Assembly (NCBI GenBank): GCA_964410215.1
Contig: CAYPHA010000026.1
Coordinates: 1 to 56,733, forward strand
DNA from: CAYPHA01 sp964410215
GTDB taxonomy: Bacteria; Calditrichota; Calditrichia; Calditrichales; CAYPHA01
Length of the DNA: 56,733 nucleotides
Direction: 5' to 3'
Below, piece after piece: positions 8,351 through 16,603 of this stretch (its first letter is position 1; each line of letters starts with the position of its first letter). The notes under the pieces are model-generated. The model did no database searches, had not been told where the DNA came from, and saw only the letters and a list, made by a program, of their open reading frames with translations. The translations under genes and the position numbers were made by a program.

Positions 8351-9601
8351 ATGAAACAGAGAGACCATCTCAAACGGACACTCACGCATCAGCAGCCCGA
8401 ACGGCTGGTGGTCGATTTCGGTAGTACACCGGTAACAGGCATTCATGCCAGCATCGTGGAGCAACTCAGAGATTTTTACGGCCTGGAAAAAAGGCCGGTA
8501 AAGGTGGACGAACCCTACCAGATGCTCGGGATGATCGAGGATGATCTCGTTGAAACCCTTGGGATCGATGTGTGCGGTATTCCTGCCCGCAAAACGATGT
8601 TCGGCTTTATCAACGAAAACTGGAAAGAGTTCCGCCTGCCCTGGGGACAGGTTGTACTGGTTTCGGAACATTTTCAGACGACGGAAGATGTCAACGGTGA
8701 TCTGCTTATCTATCCGGAAGGGGACCGCAGCGCACCAGCGAGTGCCCGCATGCCGCGTGACAGCTTCTTCTTCGATTCCATTATCAGGCAGGAACCGCTG
8801 GATGAGGATAAACTTAACCCGGAAGATAACCTGGAGGAATTCTCCGAAATCTCTGAAGAAGATATCCGCTATTTTGCAGACAGGGTCGCAGAATTGCAGA
8901 AAACAGGGAAAGGCATCGTCGCCAATTTCGGCGGCACGGCCCTTGGTGATATCGCCCTGGTTCCGGGGCCATTCATGAAATATCCCAAAGGTATCCGTGA
9001 CATTACGGAATGGTACATGTCCACGCTGACCCGACCGGATTATATCCATACTATCTTCTCGAAACAGACCGATATTGCCCTGAAAAACTTCCAAAAATTG
9101 TATAACCGGATTGGCAATTCCATTGACGTGGTCTTTCTCTGTGGAACGGATTTCGGGAGTCAGGATTCGGCATTCTGCTCCGTCGATACCTTTGAACAAT
9201 TGTATGCCCCCTACTATAAAAAAATCAACGAATGGATTCACCAGAACACGTCATGGAAAACCTTCAAGCATTCCTGCGGATCGGTTCGGGTTCTGATACC
9301 CTCTCTGCTGGAAGCCGGATTCGATATTCTCAATCCTGTTCAGTGCTCGGCAAAAGATATGGATCCCAGGGAGTTAAAAAATGAATTCGGGGAACATATC
9401 GTCTTCTGGGGCGGGGGTGTCGATACGCAGAAAACATTACCCTTTGGCACGCCGGATCAGGTTCGCGAAGAAGTGAAACAGCGTATCGATATTTTTGCCG
9501 AAAACGGCGGTTTTGTCTTCAATACGATTCATAATGTTCAGGCCAATACACCGCTTGAGAACCTGGTGGCCATGTTTGAAACGATAAAACGTTACAGGTG
9601 A
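8351..9601 (+). CDS. UroD-fold methyltransferase-like protein (first of four)
   Basis: A 416-residue member of the uroporphyrinogen decarboxylase superfamily (PF01208), which includes HemE and the zinc-dependent methyltransferases MtaA, MtbA and CmuA. The HxCG motif (KHSCGS, H307/C309) that binds zinc and activates the methyl acceptor in the methyltransferase branch is present. The C-terminal block GGGVDTQKTLPFGTP is typical of the subgroup seen in sugar-utilisation loci. No signal peptide, so cytoplasmic. ATG 8351 has GGAG nine bases upstream and is preferred over TTG 8342. Its position behind the candidate promoter and ahead of a propeller lipoprotein and a sulfatase argues against heme synthesis. 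O-demethylation of a methyl sugar is a hypothesis. See the related genes at 37181, 39812 and 44508. Confidence 0.85.
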   Translation: MKQRDHLKRTLTHQQPERLVVDFGSTPVTGIHASIVEQLRDFYGLEKRPVKVDEPYQMLGMIEDDLVETLGIDVCGIPARKTMFGFINENWKEFRLPWGQVVLVSEHFQTTEDVNGDLLIYPEGDRSAPASARMPRDSFFFDSIIRQEPLDEDKLNPEDNLEEFSEISEEDIRYFADRVAELQKTGKGIVANFGGTALGDIALVPGPFMKYPKGIRDITEWYMSTLTRPDYIHTIFSKQTDIALKNFQKLYNRIGNSIDVVFLCGTDFGSQDSAFCSVDTFEQLYAPYYKKINEWIHQNTSWKTFKHSCGSVRVLIPSLLEAGFDILNPVQCSAKDMDPRELKNEFGEHIVFWGGGVDTQKTLPFGTPDQVREEVKQRIDIFAENGGFVFNTIHNVQANTPLENLVAMFETIKRYR

Positions 9602-9655
9602 CAGAGGATAAAGCTATTCCTGAACTGGCATATTTACTCAAACAGAGTGTGATAT

Positions 9656-11755
9656 ATGAGATTTAAGACGAAGCTACCCGAAAAAATACTGATCCTGGCA
9701 CTGACTGTAATGATGGTGTCCTGTAATAAACAAAAAAGTGACATGCAGGTGGTAATTTTTCCGGAATGGATTCATTATGAGGGACAGGTGACAGAGGGTT
9801 ACACGTCTGCTATATCAGGAACGCATATTTACTACCCGTCGTTTACGGGCGACCAAAAGGATGCGCTGATTGTACGTTCCAATAAAGAGAGCGGCTCTAT
9901 AGCATGGCATCTGCCTGTGGTTCAGGATGTAACCAATTCTATCGTTTTTGTCCTGGAAGCGGGTATGGCAAAACAACTGGACGGACGTTTTGAACTTGCT
10001 TTCAACGGAACACAAATCGCCGTTTTTTCTGATACAAGTATTGCAGAAGCGCAGGAAGTCCTGTATCCGGATGTAAAGATATCATTCCTCAGATTGCGGC
10101 AGGATATGTATGGTGATAACTTCGGCTTTTTGCTGATATGTATTCCCAATGATCTTATCCGCAAAAACGAAAAGCAACGTATGTCGATTGCGGCAAAGGA
10201 CAGGAACAGTAACAGCTGGATGATGCTCTTTCGGGAAAAACAGGCGACAAAACCGCTTCTCCGATTATACACTGACGGTCTGTTGCTTTATCCTGCGTCT
10301 GTTTCCTATGCCCAGTCTGATGATACGACATCCACTGCGGTTAATAAAGGAAGAATCTGGTTGACTGGTAAACTAGGACAGGAGGTTGTCATCCGGGTAA
10401 TAGCCGAAGATGGACGGCAGGCCATGAACCGTTTACGCCTTCTCCCCGGACTGAATACAGCAGATCTGGAAATACCTTACATCCTCACTGATCAGAATGT
10501 GAGGATCGAATATGAACTGGAAGGGCGAACGCTTCACTCTCAAAACCGGTTTTCTCCGGTTGTACCGGTTGCCTCGTTGATGAGAGCACCGTTCCGTTTC
10601 CCGAAGGGCATGCATAAACAAAGTCCTATTCCCGATTCTGAACGCTATTCCGATCTCGAATTCAGCGGACGTTACCGTAACTATACCAATGCCGATACCT
10701 GGTATCCGACCTGGGCGGATGATGATCATCTGTATGCGCCATGGACCGATGGATATATTTTAGATGCCCATACCTATGAAGCTTTTGACGGAAGCCATCC
10801 CGGCTATGCCTGTAATTCCCTGGATTTAATGGGACGGGCTGCCGCGACCGCCCAGGCACGCATAAAGGGGACTGATCCGCTGGATCTGCGAATCGACAAC
10901 CTGCCTCCCCGGGTGGAAGCGTCACCGGAACCGTTCGGCGGTCGTTATCCCTGCGGCAGTCTGATACATGATGGCATCTGGTATTATGGAACCTATTGCC
11001 TGACAAATAATCCTGACACAAGCTGCGGCGGTGTCGGCTGGTCGCAGTTCGGTCCGTTTGTCGGGTTTCGCTATTCTGAAGATTTTGGAAAAACCTGGCA
11101 GGAAACGCCCCATACGCCGTCTGATCCGCTGTTCGATGACGAAAAAGGCAGGCATAACATACGATTTGGTGCACCCCATTTTGTGGATTTTGGAAAAAAT
11201 ATGACGTATTCTCCTGACGGCTATGCCTACCTGGTGGCGCACGGCTCAACCGATCCGTTGGCCTGTACCAACTGGATCCAGGGAGATGACATATATCTTG
11301 CCCGGGTCAAGCCCTCCATAAAAACGATAAACGATGCGGAAGCCTATGAATTTTATAAACCAGAAAGTGATGGTACGCCGGGCTGGACAAACGACTTTGC
11401 GGATATGAAACCCATCCTGAGCTGGCCGGGCGAACTGGGTTGTGTAACCGTTAGCTATAATGCGCCGCTTGGAAAATACCTGATGTGCATTACGCGCGGT
11501 AAAACCGCGATTACGGGAAATACCATTATTCTGGAAGCGGATGCTCTGACCGGTCCGTGGAAAATGATCCGCTTCCTTGAGGATTTTGGTCCTTTTGCCT
11601 ATTTTGTCAATATTCCTACAAAATTTATTTCCGGGGACGGTCATACATTCTGGCTCTGTTATTCGGCTAATTTTAACGATAAAATCAGCGCAGGTCATCC
11701 GGTCGGCAGTTTCTATGCTCTGTCGCTGCATGAAGTCTCCCTGATTGGAAAATAA
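9656..11755 (+). CDS. Lipoprotein: Ig-like N-terminal unit plus beta-propeller (possible glycosidase)
   Basis: A 699-residue lipoprotein (lipobox MVSC, C23). Residues about 35-310 form a two-part all-beta unit that is recognisably similar to the N-terminus of the GH38 enzyme at 41026: ISGTHIYYPS against ISGASIDYHS, and NSWMMLFRE against SAWVMVFKE. Residues about 330-699 look like a five-bladed propeller with repeated Trp/Asp/Gly strands and one sialidase-type Asp-box, SEDFGKTW, at about 473-480. The propeller recalls DUF4185, a group from which endo-D-arabinanases (GH183) were recently defined. The similarity is by eye and no catalytic residues can be assigned. A surface glycosidase or glycan-binding role is likely from the context of methyltransferase, sulfatase and GH3 neighbours. 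Confidence 0.6.
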   Translation: MRFKTKLPEKILILALTVMMVSCNKQKSDMQVVIFPEWIHYEGQVTEGYTSAISGTHIYYPSFTGDQKDALIVRSNKESGSIAWHLPVVQDVTNSIVFVLEAGMAKQLDGRFELAFNGTQIAVFSDTSIAEAQEVLYPDVKISFLRLRQDMYGDNFGFLLICIPNDLIRKNEKQRMSIAAKDRNSNSWMMLFREKQATKPLLRLYTDGLLLYPASVSYAQSDDTTSTAVNKGRIWLTGKLGQEVVIRVIAEDGRQAMNRLRLLPGLNTADLEIPYILTDQNVRIEYELEGRTLHSQNRFSPVVPVASLMRAPFRFPKGMHKQSPIPDSERYSDLEFSGRYRNYTNADTWYPTWADDDHLYAPWTDGYILDAHTYEAFDGSHPGYACNSLDLMGRAAATAQARIKGTDPLDLRIDNLPPRVEASPEPFGGRYPCGSLIHDGIWYYGTYCLTNNPDTSCGGVGWSQFGPFVGFRYSEDFGKTWQETPHTPSDPLFDDEKGRHNIRFGAPHFVDFGKNMTYSPDGYAYLVAHGSTDPLACTNWIQGDDIYLARVKPSIKTINDAEAYEFYKPESDGTPGWTNDFADMKPILSWPGELGCVTVSYNAPLGKYLMCITRGKTAITGNTIILEADALTGPWKMIRFLEDFGPFAYFVNIPTKFISGDGHTFWLCYSANFNDKISAGHPVGSFYALSLHEVSLIGK

Positions 11756-11786
11756 TTACCGGAGCGGGTTCAAAAAGAGTAACATC

Positions 11787-13280
11787 ATGAAACGCAGAAC
11801 ATTTATCAGGAAAACAGGCACCGGTCTGGGTGCTCTGCTGACTGGCAGCAGCCTGCTCTCCCGCTGTGCAGACCAACGAAAACCCAATGTCCTTTTTGTT
11901 GCAGTGGACGATCTGCGACCCGAACTGGGGTGCTACGGAAATCCGGTTATCCATTCACCGAGCCTGGACAAGCTGGCTTCCGAAGGTATCGTTTTTAAAA
12001 ATCATTTTACCCAGGTACCGTCCTGCGGCCCTTCCCGCCATGCCCTGTTAACGGGAATGCGACCCCGTACAGTGGAACAGACAGGTAATGAAGCCTGTAA
12101 AATGTATATCTCCGGCAAACCGGAAACGGAAAAACCGGAATCGTTTATCCATCATCTGAAACGTAACGGTTATTATACGGTGGGAATCGGGAAAATCAGC
12201 CACTATGCGGACGGTCTTTTGTATGGCTACACGGATCCGGTGGGTACGGAACGCGAACTGCCGCACAGCTGGGACGAAATGGTGTTCAATCCGGCCAGAT
12301 GGGGCACGGGATGGAATGCCTTTTTCGGCTATGCCGACGGCGAAAACCGTCAGAGCATGAAACGCATGGTCAAACCGTATGAAATGGGTCCGGTCGATGA
12401 CAAAGCTTATCCCGACGGTTACACGGCGGAACTGGCTATTAATAAGCTCCGGGAAGTAAGCAAGCGGGAGGAGCCTTTTTTTCTCGGTGTCGGCTTTTTC
12501 AAACCGCACCTGCCGTTCACCGCGCCGAAAACCTATTGGGATCTCTACGATGAGAAGAACATCCCCCTCACGGAAGCGCCGGATATTCCTGAATACGTAA
12601 ATAAAGCCAGCCTGCATAACAGCGGGGAGCTGAACGGCTATAAATCAGGCGAAGAAAAGGCGTCACTCGAAGAGCCACTGTCCGATGCTTACGCCCACAA
12701 ACTGAAGCACGCTTATTATGCCTGTGTCAGTTACGCGGATGCTCAGATCGGAAAGCTGCTGGATGAACTGGATCGGCTGGGATTGGCGGACAATACCATC
12801 GTCGTCGTATGGGGGGATCACGGTTGGCACCTTGGGGATCACCGGGTCTGGGGGAAGCATACGATTTTCGAAAAGGCGTTGAAAAGCGCTTTTATCATCA
12901 GGGATCCGCGAAAAAAGGCAAAAGGTGAAGTCGTGGATAAGGTCGTCAGTACGATTGATATGTATCCTACCCTGATGGCTTTGTGCGGAGTGGCTATGCC
13001 ACATGAAACCGATGGACGCAGCCTGGTTCCATTGCTTCAAAATCCGGAAAGTAAATGGACCGAAGTCTCCTATGGGTATTACAGGAAAGGCATCACGGTG
13101 CGTACCGGCAGGTATCGCCTGACCAAATATTTCAGGGATCAGGAACCGTGCATTGAATTGTACGACCATCAAAGCGATCCGCATGAGACGGTAAATATCG
13201 CTTCCCGGCATCCGGATATCGTCGAAAAGCTTATGCCCCTGCTGGAAAAAGGCAATACCGGATTGTATGCCGTAAAATAA
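11787..13280 (+). CDS. Tat-exported sulfatase, iduronate-2-sulfatase-like
   Basis: Type I sulfatase hydrolysing a sugar sulfate ester. The 497-residue protein starts KRRTFIRKTG with a hydrophobic run, a Tat signal, and LSRC could also be a lipobox. The metal-binding start VDDLRPELGCYG and the formylglycine site CGPSR (C80) are intact. The C-terminal part carries WGDHGWHLGDH and WGKHT, a pattern of the iduronate-2-sulfatase branch (near S1_7). ATG 11787 is preferred over TTG 11745, which would overlap the preceding gene and hide the Tat motif. It sits 31 bp behind the propeller lipoprotein and 48 bp ahead of GH3. The formylglycine-generating enzyme it needs is not in the window. Confidence 0.9.
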   Translation: MKRRTFIRKTGTGLGALLTGSSLLSRCADQRKPNVLFVAVDDLRPELGCYGNPVIHSPSLDKLASEGIVFKNHFTQVPSCGPSRHALLTGMRPRTVEQTGNEACKMYISGKPETEKPESFIHHLKRNGYYTVGIGKISHYADGLLYGYTDPVGTERELPHSWDEMVFNPARWGTGWNAFFGYADGENRQSMKRMVKPYEMGPVDDKAYPDGYTAELAINKLREVSKREEPFFLGVGFFKPHLPFTAPKTYWDLYDEKNIPLTEAPDIPEYVNKASLHNSGELNGYKSGEEKASLEEPLSDAYAHKLKHAYYACVSYADAQIGKLLDELDRLGLADNTIVVVWGDHGWHLGDHRVWGKHTIFEKALKSAFIIRDPRKKAKGEVVDKVVSTIDMYPTLMALCGVAMPHETDGRSLVPLLQNPESKWTEVSYGYYRKGITVRTGRYRLTKYFRDQEPCIELYDHQSDPHETVNIASRHPDIVEKLMPLLEKGNTGLYAVK

Positions 13281-13328
13281 CGAGTGTATCCCCGGGGATA
13301 TCTGTATTTTAATCAGGGAGACCAGCCA

Positions 13329-15953
13329 ATGAAATACACATTATTCATTCTTATTCTGATAGGTCTTTTTATCCGTTGTTCCAACCGTGAACTTACCGAA
13401 AAGGGAAACGACATGCCCCTGAAATATGATTTTCAGAATCCCGCTCTTGATCGTGAAACCCGCGTCAATGACCTGCTGCAACAGATGACGATTGAGGAGA
13501 AAATTTCACAACTGACCAACGAATCCGCCGCTATTCCCCGATTGGGTATCCCGTCATACAACTGGTGGAACGAAGCCCTTCATGGTGTGGCCAGGGCAGG
13601 AGACGCGACCGTTTTTCCCCAGGCTATTGGTCTGGCCGCCACCTGGAACACGGATAAAATCCACCAGATGGCCGATGTGATTTCCACAGAAGCCCGGGCG
13701 AAACATCATGAGGCGGTTCGAAACAAGGAGTTTGGTATCTATCAGGGACTGACCTTCTGGTCGCCGAATATCAATATTTTCCGGGATCCCCGCTGGGGAC
13801 GCGGTCAGGAAACCTACGGCGAGGATCCTTTCCTGACTGCCCGTATCGGTGTTGCCTTCGTGAAGGGAATCCAGGGTGATCATTCCAAATACTTAAAAGC
13901 GGCGGCCTGTGCCAAGCACTTTGCTGTGCACAGCGGACCCGAACATCTGCGTCATGAATTCGAAGCGGTTACATCGCCCCGTGATTTCCGGGAAACCTAC
14001 ATGCCGGCCTTTAAAACGCTTATTCAGGAAGCCGATGTCGAGGCGGTGATGTGTGCTTATAACCGCTATGACGGCAAGGCCTGCTGCGGATCGGACTATC
14101 TGCTGACCGAGCTGATACGTGATCAATGGGGGTTTGACGGACACGTGGTCAGTGACTGTGGTGCGCTTTGGGATATTTTAAATTTTCATAAGCTGACCGC
14201 ATCACGGGCGGAGACGGCGGCGCTGGGACTTAAAAGCGGCACGGATCTGAACTGCGGCAGCATGTTCCGTTATCTGGGTCAGGCATATGAACAGCAATTG
14301 GTCACTGAAATGGATATTGACCGGGCTTTGCGGCGCCTGCTTAATACACGCTTTAAACTGGGCATGTTCGATCCTCCGGAAAAAGTCGCCTTTGCGCAGA
14401 TCCCTTATGAGAAGGTCGACGCGCCGGAACACCGTAAGCTGGCCCTGGAAATGGCCCGCGAATCCATCGTGCTGTTGAAAAATGCAGATCATACCCTGCC
14501 TCTGTCAAAGAACCTGAAAAAGGTGGCCGTAATCGGTCCGAACGCGGACAGCTTCGATGCCCTACTGGGTAATTATAACGGCACACCGGTTTCTTATTCG
14601 ACGCCGTTGACGGGCATCCGCAATACGGTATCGAATGCGACGGAAGTGACCTACGCCATGGGTGTAAATTATACCGGTGAGAGTGTCTTGTTGACCACTA
14701 TACCGTCCGGTGTACTTTTTCATGAAGGAAATCCGGGATTGCAGGCGGCATACTATGATAATATGAAACTTGAGGGAAAGCCTTTCACAAGCCGCATTGA
14801 CGAGCAGATCGATTTCAACTGGTCCCAGGGAAATCCCGTACCCGGCTTACCGACCGACGGGATTTCTGCCCGCTGGACCGGAGAGCTGAAACCGATGAAA
14901 TCAGGCGATTACGTTATTGCCGTGACAGGGGATGACGGCTACCGCCTGTGGTTTGATAACGAACTGATAATGGATGTCTGGAAAGACCAGGGAGCGACGA
15001 CGACCACTTTAAAAACGGCGTTGGAAGCCGGCCGGTCGTATCCTTTAAAACTGGAATATTATGAAAACGGCGGGGACGCTGTGGTCCAGTTGAGCTGGCA
15101 GGAACCCGGTATCGATATGCGTGAACAGGCCATGCAGGCGATCGAGGGCGCTGAGGCCATTATCTTTGTCGGCGGTATCAGTCCGCGCTTCGAAGGTGAA
15201 GAGATGGGCGAACAGGCGCAGTTTGATGGTTTCTTTCGGGGTGACCGGACAAAAATTTCATTGCCTGAAGCACAAACAAAAATGCTGAAGGAATTGCATG
15301 CAACCGGGAAACCCGTCATTCTGGTGATCCTGGGCGGCAGCGCGATTACGGTTAACTGGGAAGATCAGAACCTGCCGGCCATCCTGCATGCCTGGTATCC
15401 CGGACAGGCGGGAGGACAAGCAGTGGCGGATGTCCTTTTCGGCAATTACAATCCGGCCGGGCGCTTGCCGGTCACGGTATATAAATCGGAAGATCAGTTA
15501 CCGGCGTATGACAATTACTATATGGATGGTCGTACCTACCGTTACTTCAAAGGCGATCCGTTATATCCATTCGGTTACGGGCTCAGTTTCTCCTCGTTTG
15601 TTTATAGGAGCGTGGAAACAGATAAAAAGGAATACAATACGGGGGAAATTGTTGGTCTGCGGGTTGAACTGGCGAATACGGGCAAGTACGACGGTGATGA
15701 GGTTGTACAGGTTTATATTCGACATAAGGATGCGGTGGAAGATATGCCCATCCGGCAGTTAAAAGCCTTTAAAAGGCTGCATCTCAAGCAGGGTGAGACG
15801 GAGACGATCACACTGTTCATACCGGTATCCGAATTCAGTTTCTACGATGAGCATAGTGATGATCTGGCAATCAAACCGGGAACGTATGAATTACAGATTG
15901 GGGCATCCTCGCGGAATATTCGATTAACGACAGACATCGGGATTTTACCGTAG
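13329..15953 (+). CDS. GH3 beta-glycosidase with inserted PA14 domain
   Basis: Retaining beta-glucosidase/beta-xylosidase-type enzyme, 874 residues. The order is signal sequence (MKYTLFILILIGLFIRC, a weak lipobox), GH3 N-terminal TIM barrel with nucleophile D276 in VVSDCGALWD, the alpha/beta sandwich interrupted by a PA14 domain at about 460-605 (YYDN, GDDGYRLWFDN), then the rest of the sandwich with the likely acid/base region FEGEEMGEQ, and a C-terminal Fn3-like domain. PA14 insertions usually shape substrate selection. ATG 13329 has CAGGGAG upstream; the GTG at 13284 would add a polar leader before the signal. Whether glucose, xylose or GlcNAc is released is not readable from the sequence. 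Confidence 0.93.
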   Translation: MKYTLFILILIGLFIRCSNRELTEKGNDMPLKYDFQNPALDRETRVNDLLQQMTIEEKISQLTNESAAIPRLGIPSYNWWNEALHGVARAGDATVFPQAIGLAATWNTDKIHQMADVISTEARAKHHEAVRNKEFGIYQGLTFWSPNINIFRDPRWGRGQETYGEDPFLTARIGVAFVKGIQGDHSKYLKAAACAKHFAVHSGPEHLRHEFEAVTSPRDFRETYMPAFKTLIQEADVEAVMCAYNRYDGKACCGSDYLLTELIRDQWGFDGHVVSDCGALWDILNFHKLTASRAETAALGLKSGTDLNCGSMFRYLGQAYEQQLVTEMDIDRALRRLLNTRFKLGMFDPPEKVAFAQIPYEKVDAPEHRKLALEMARESIVLLKNADHTLPLSKNLKKVAVIGPNADSFDALLGNYNGTPVSYSTPLTGIRNTVSNATEVTYAMGVNYTGESVLLTTIPSGVLFHEGNPGLQAAYYDNMKLEGKPFTSRIDEQIDFNWSQGNPVPGLPTDGISARWTGELKPMKSGDYVIAVTGDDGYRLWFDNELIMDVWKDQGATTTTLKTALEAGRSYPLKLEYYENGGDAVVQLSWQEPGIDMREQAMQAIEGAEAIIFVGGISPRFEGEEMGEQAQFDGFFRGDRTKISLPEAQTKMLKELHATGKPVILVILGGSAITVNWEDQNLPAILHAWYPGQAGGQAVADVLFGNYNPAGRLPVTVYKSEDQLPAYDNYYMDGRTYRYFKGDPLYPFGYGLSFSSFVYRSVETDKKEYNTGEIVGLRVELANTGKYDGDEVVQVYIRHKDAVEDMPIRQLKAFKRLHLKQGETETITLFIPVSEFSFYDEHSDDLAIKPGTYELQIGASSRNIRLTTDIGILP

Positions 15954-16013
15954 ACGCGGATAAAAATCAGTATTTCAATATAATACTATCATAAACAAGC
16001 CAGTGGCATATAA

Positions 16014-16184
16014 GATGTCGATCAAGTTTGCTTGACAAAAGGCACACATAGTCTTATAATTGAGTTTGAAAAATATGCTTTTTTGGTTCCTTATATTGAG
16101 ACTGAAAAAGAAATATTTCTAAAGACGATCATACCAAGCCGTCAAGCGACAAAAAAATATTTAAGAGGGCAAAAAAATGTCTAA
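16014..16184 (+). pseudogene. Remnant of the toxin gene of a type II toxin-antitoxin pair
   Basis: The frame ending at TAA 16182-16184 is open back to a stop at 16011 and encodes a C-terminal fragment including EFEKYAFLVPYIETEKEIF and LKTIIPSRQATKKYL. This is the conserved tail of small BrnT-like/DUF4258-type toxins encoded just ahead of CopG/BrnA-type antitoxins. No ATG opens the fragment (only TTG at 16032) and the N-terminal half of the toxin is missing. Its stop overlaps the ATG of the antitoxin (16177), the coupling expected of an intact pair. The exact toxin family name is from memory. Confidence 0.6.
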
Positions 16185-16443
16185 ATTAGATAAATATGAG
16201 GAAGAACTCCTGAAGTCCTATGATGAGGATGAATGGCAATCTGTCGCACAAACAGAACAGCTGAAAGTGAAATATTCCAAGTATGCACGAAATACGTTTT
16301 TAAAGAATAAAAGAATTAATATTAGAATCTCCGAAAAGGATCTGGCACGTTTGAAGGCAAAATCACTTGAGGAGGGCATACCCTACCAGACCTTAGTATC
16401 CAGTCTCATTCATAAATTTGTTTCAGGTAAAATCACGTTGTAA
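16177..16443 (+). CDS. CopG/BrnA-type antitoxin, apparently orphaned
   Basis: An 88-residue protein with an acidic, lysine-rich N-terminus (KYEEELLKSYDEDEW) and a C-terminal ribbon-helix-helix segment, INIRISEKDLARLKAK followed by EGIPYQTLVSSLIHKF. This is the architecture of antitoxins that bind the toxin and autorepress the operon. The ATG overlaps the stop of the degraded toxin frame just upstream. It is AT-rich compared with the glycosidase genes and unrelated to them in function, so it was probably inserted as a small mobile module. With the toxin truncated, it may persist as a DNA-binding protein or be decaying. Confidence 0.8.
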   Translation: MSKLDKYEEELLKSYDEDEWQSVAQTEQLKVKYSKYARNTFLKNKRINIRISEKDLARLKAKSLEEGIPYQTLVSSLIHKFVSGKITL

Positions 16444-16603
16444 AATATTTAACTTCATTATAAACAATAATTTTCTGATAATTCTTAAAGAGTACACAAT
16501 CAGCCGGGAAGGTCCGGATGGATCCGAAAAACATGACAGGATTTTTACATATGATGCTTGCTGATGTGCTTTAATGATTGCGAACTGTCAATAGGAGAAG
16601 GTC

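Noticed and set aside
8306..9241. 311-codon open frame on the - strand opposite the first UroD-like gene
   Set aside because: Shadow of a well-supported gene; no family resemblance.
8351..9601. hemE (heme biosynthesis) for the UroD-like genes
   Set aside because: Four copies, HSCG motifs in three, no other heme genes, and glycan-locus context all argue against it.
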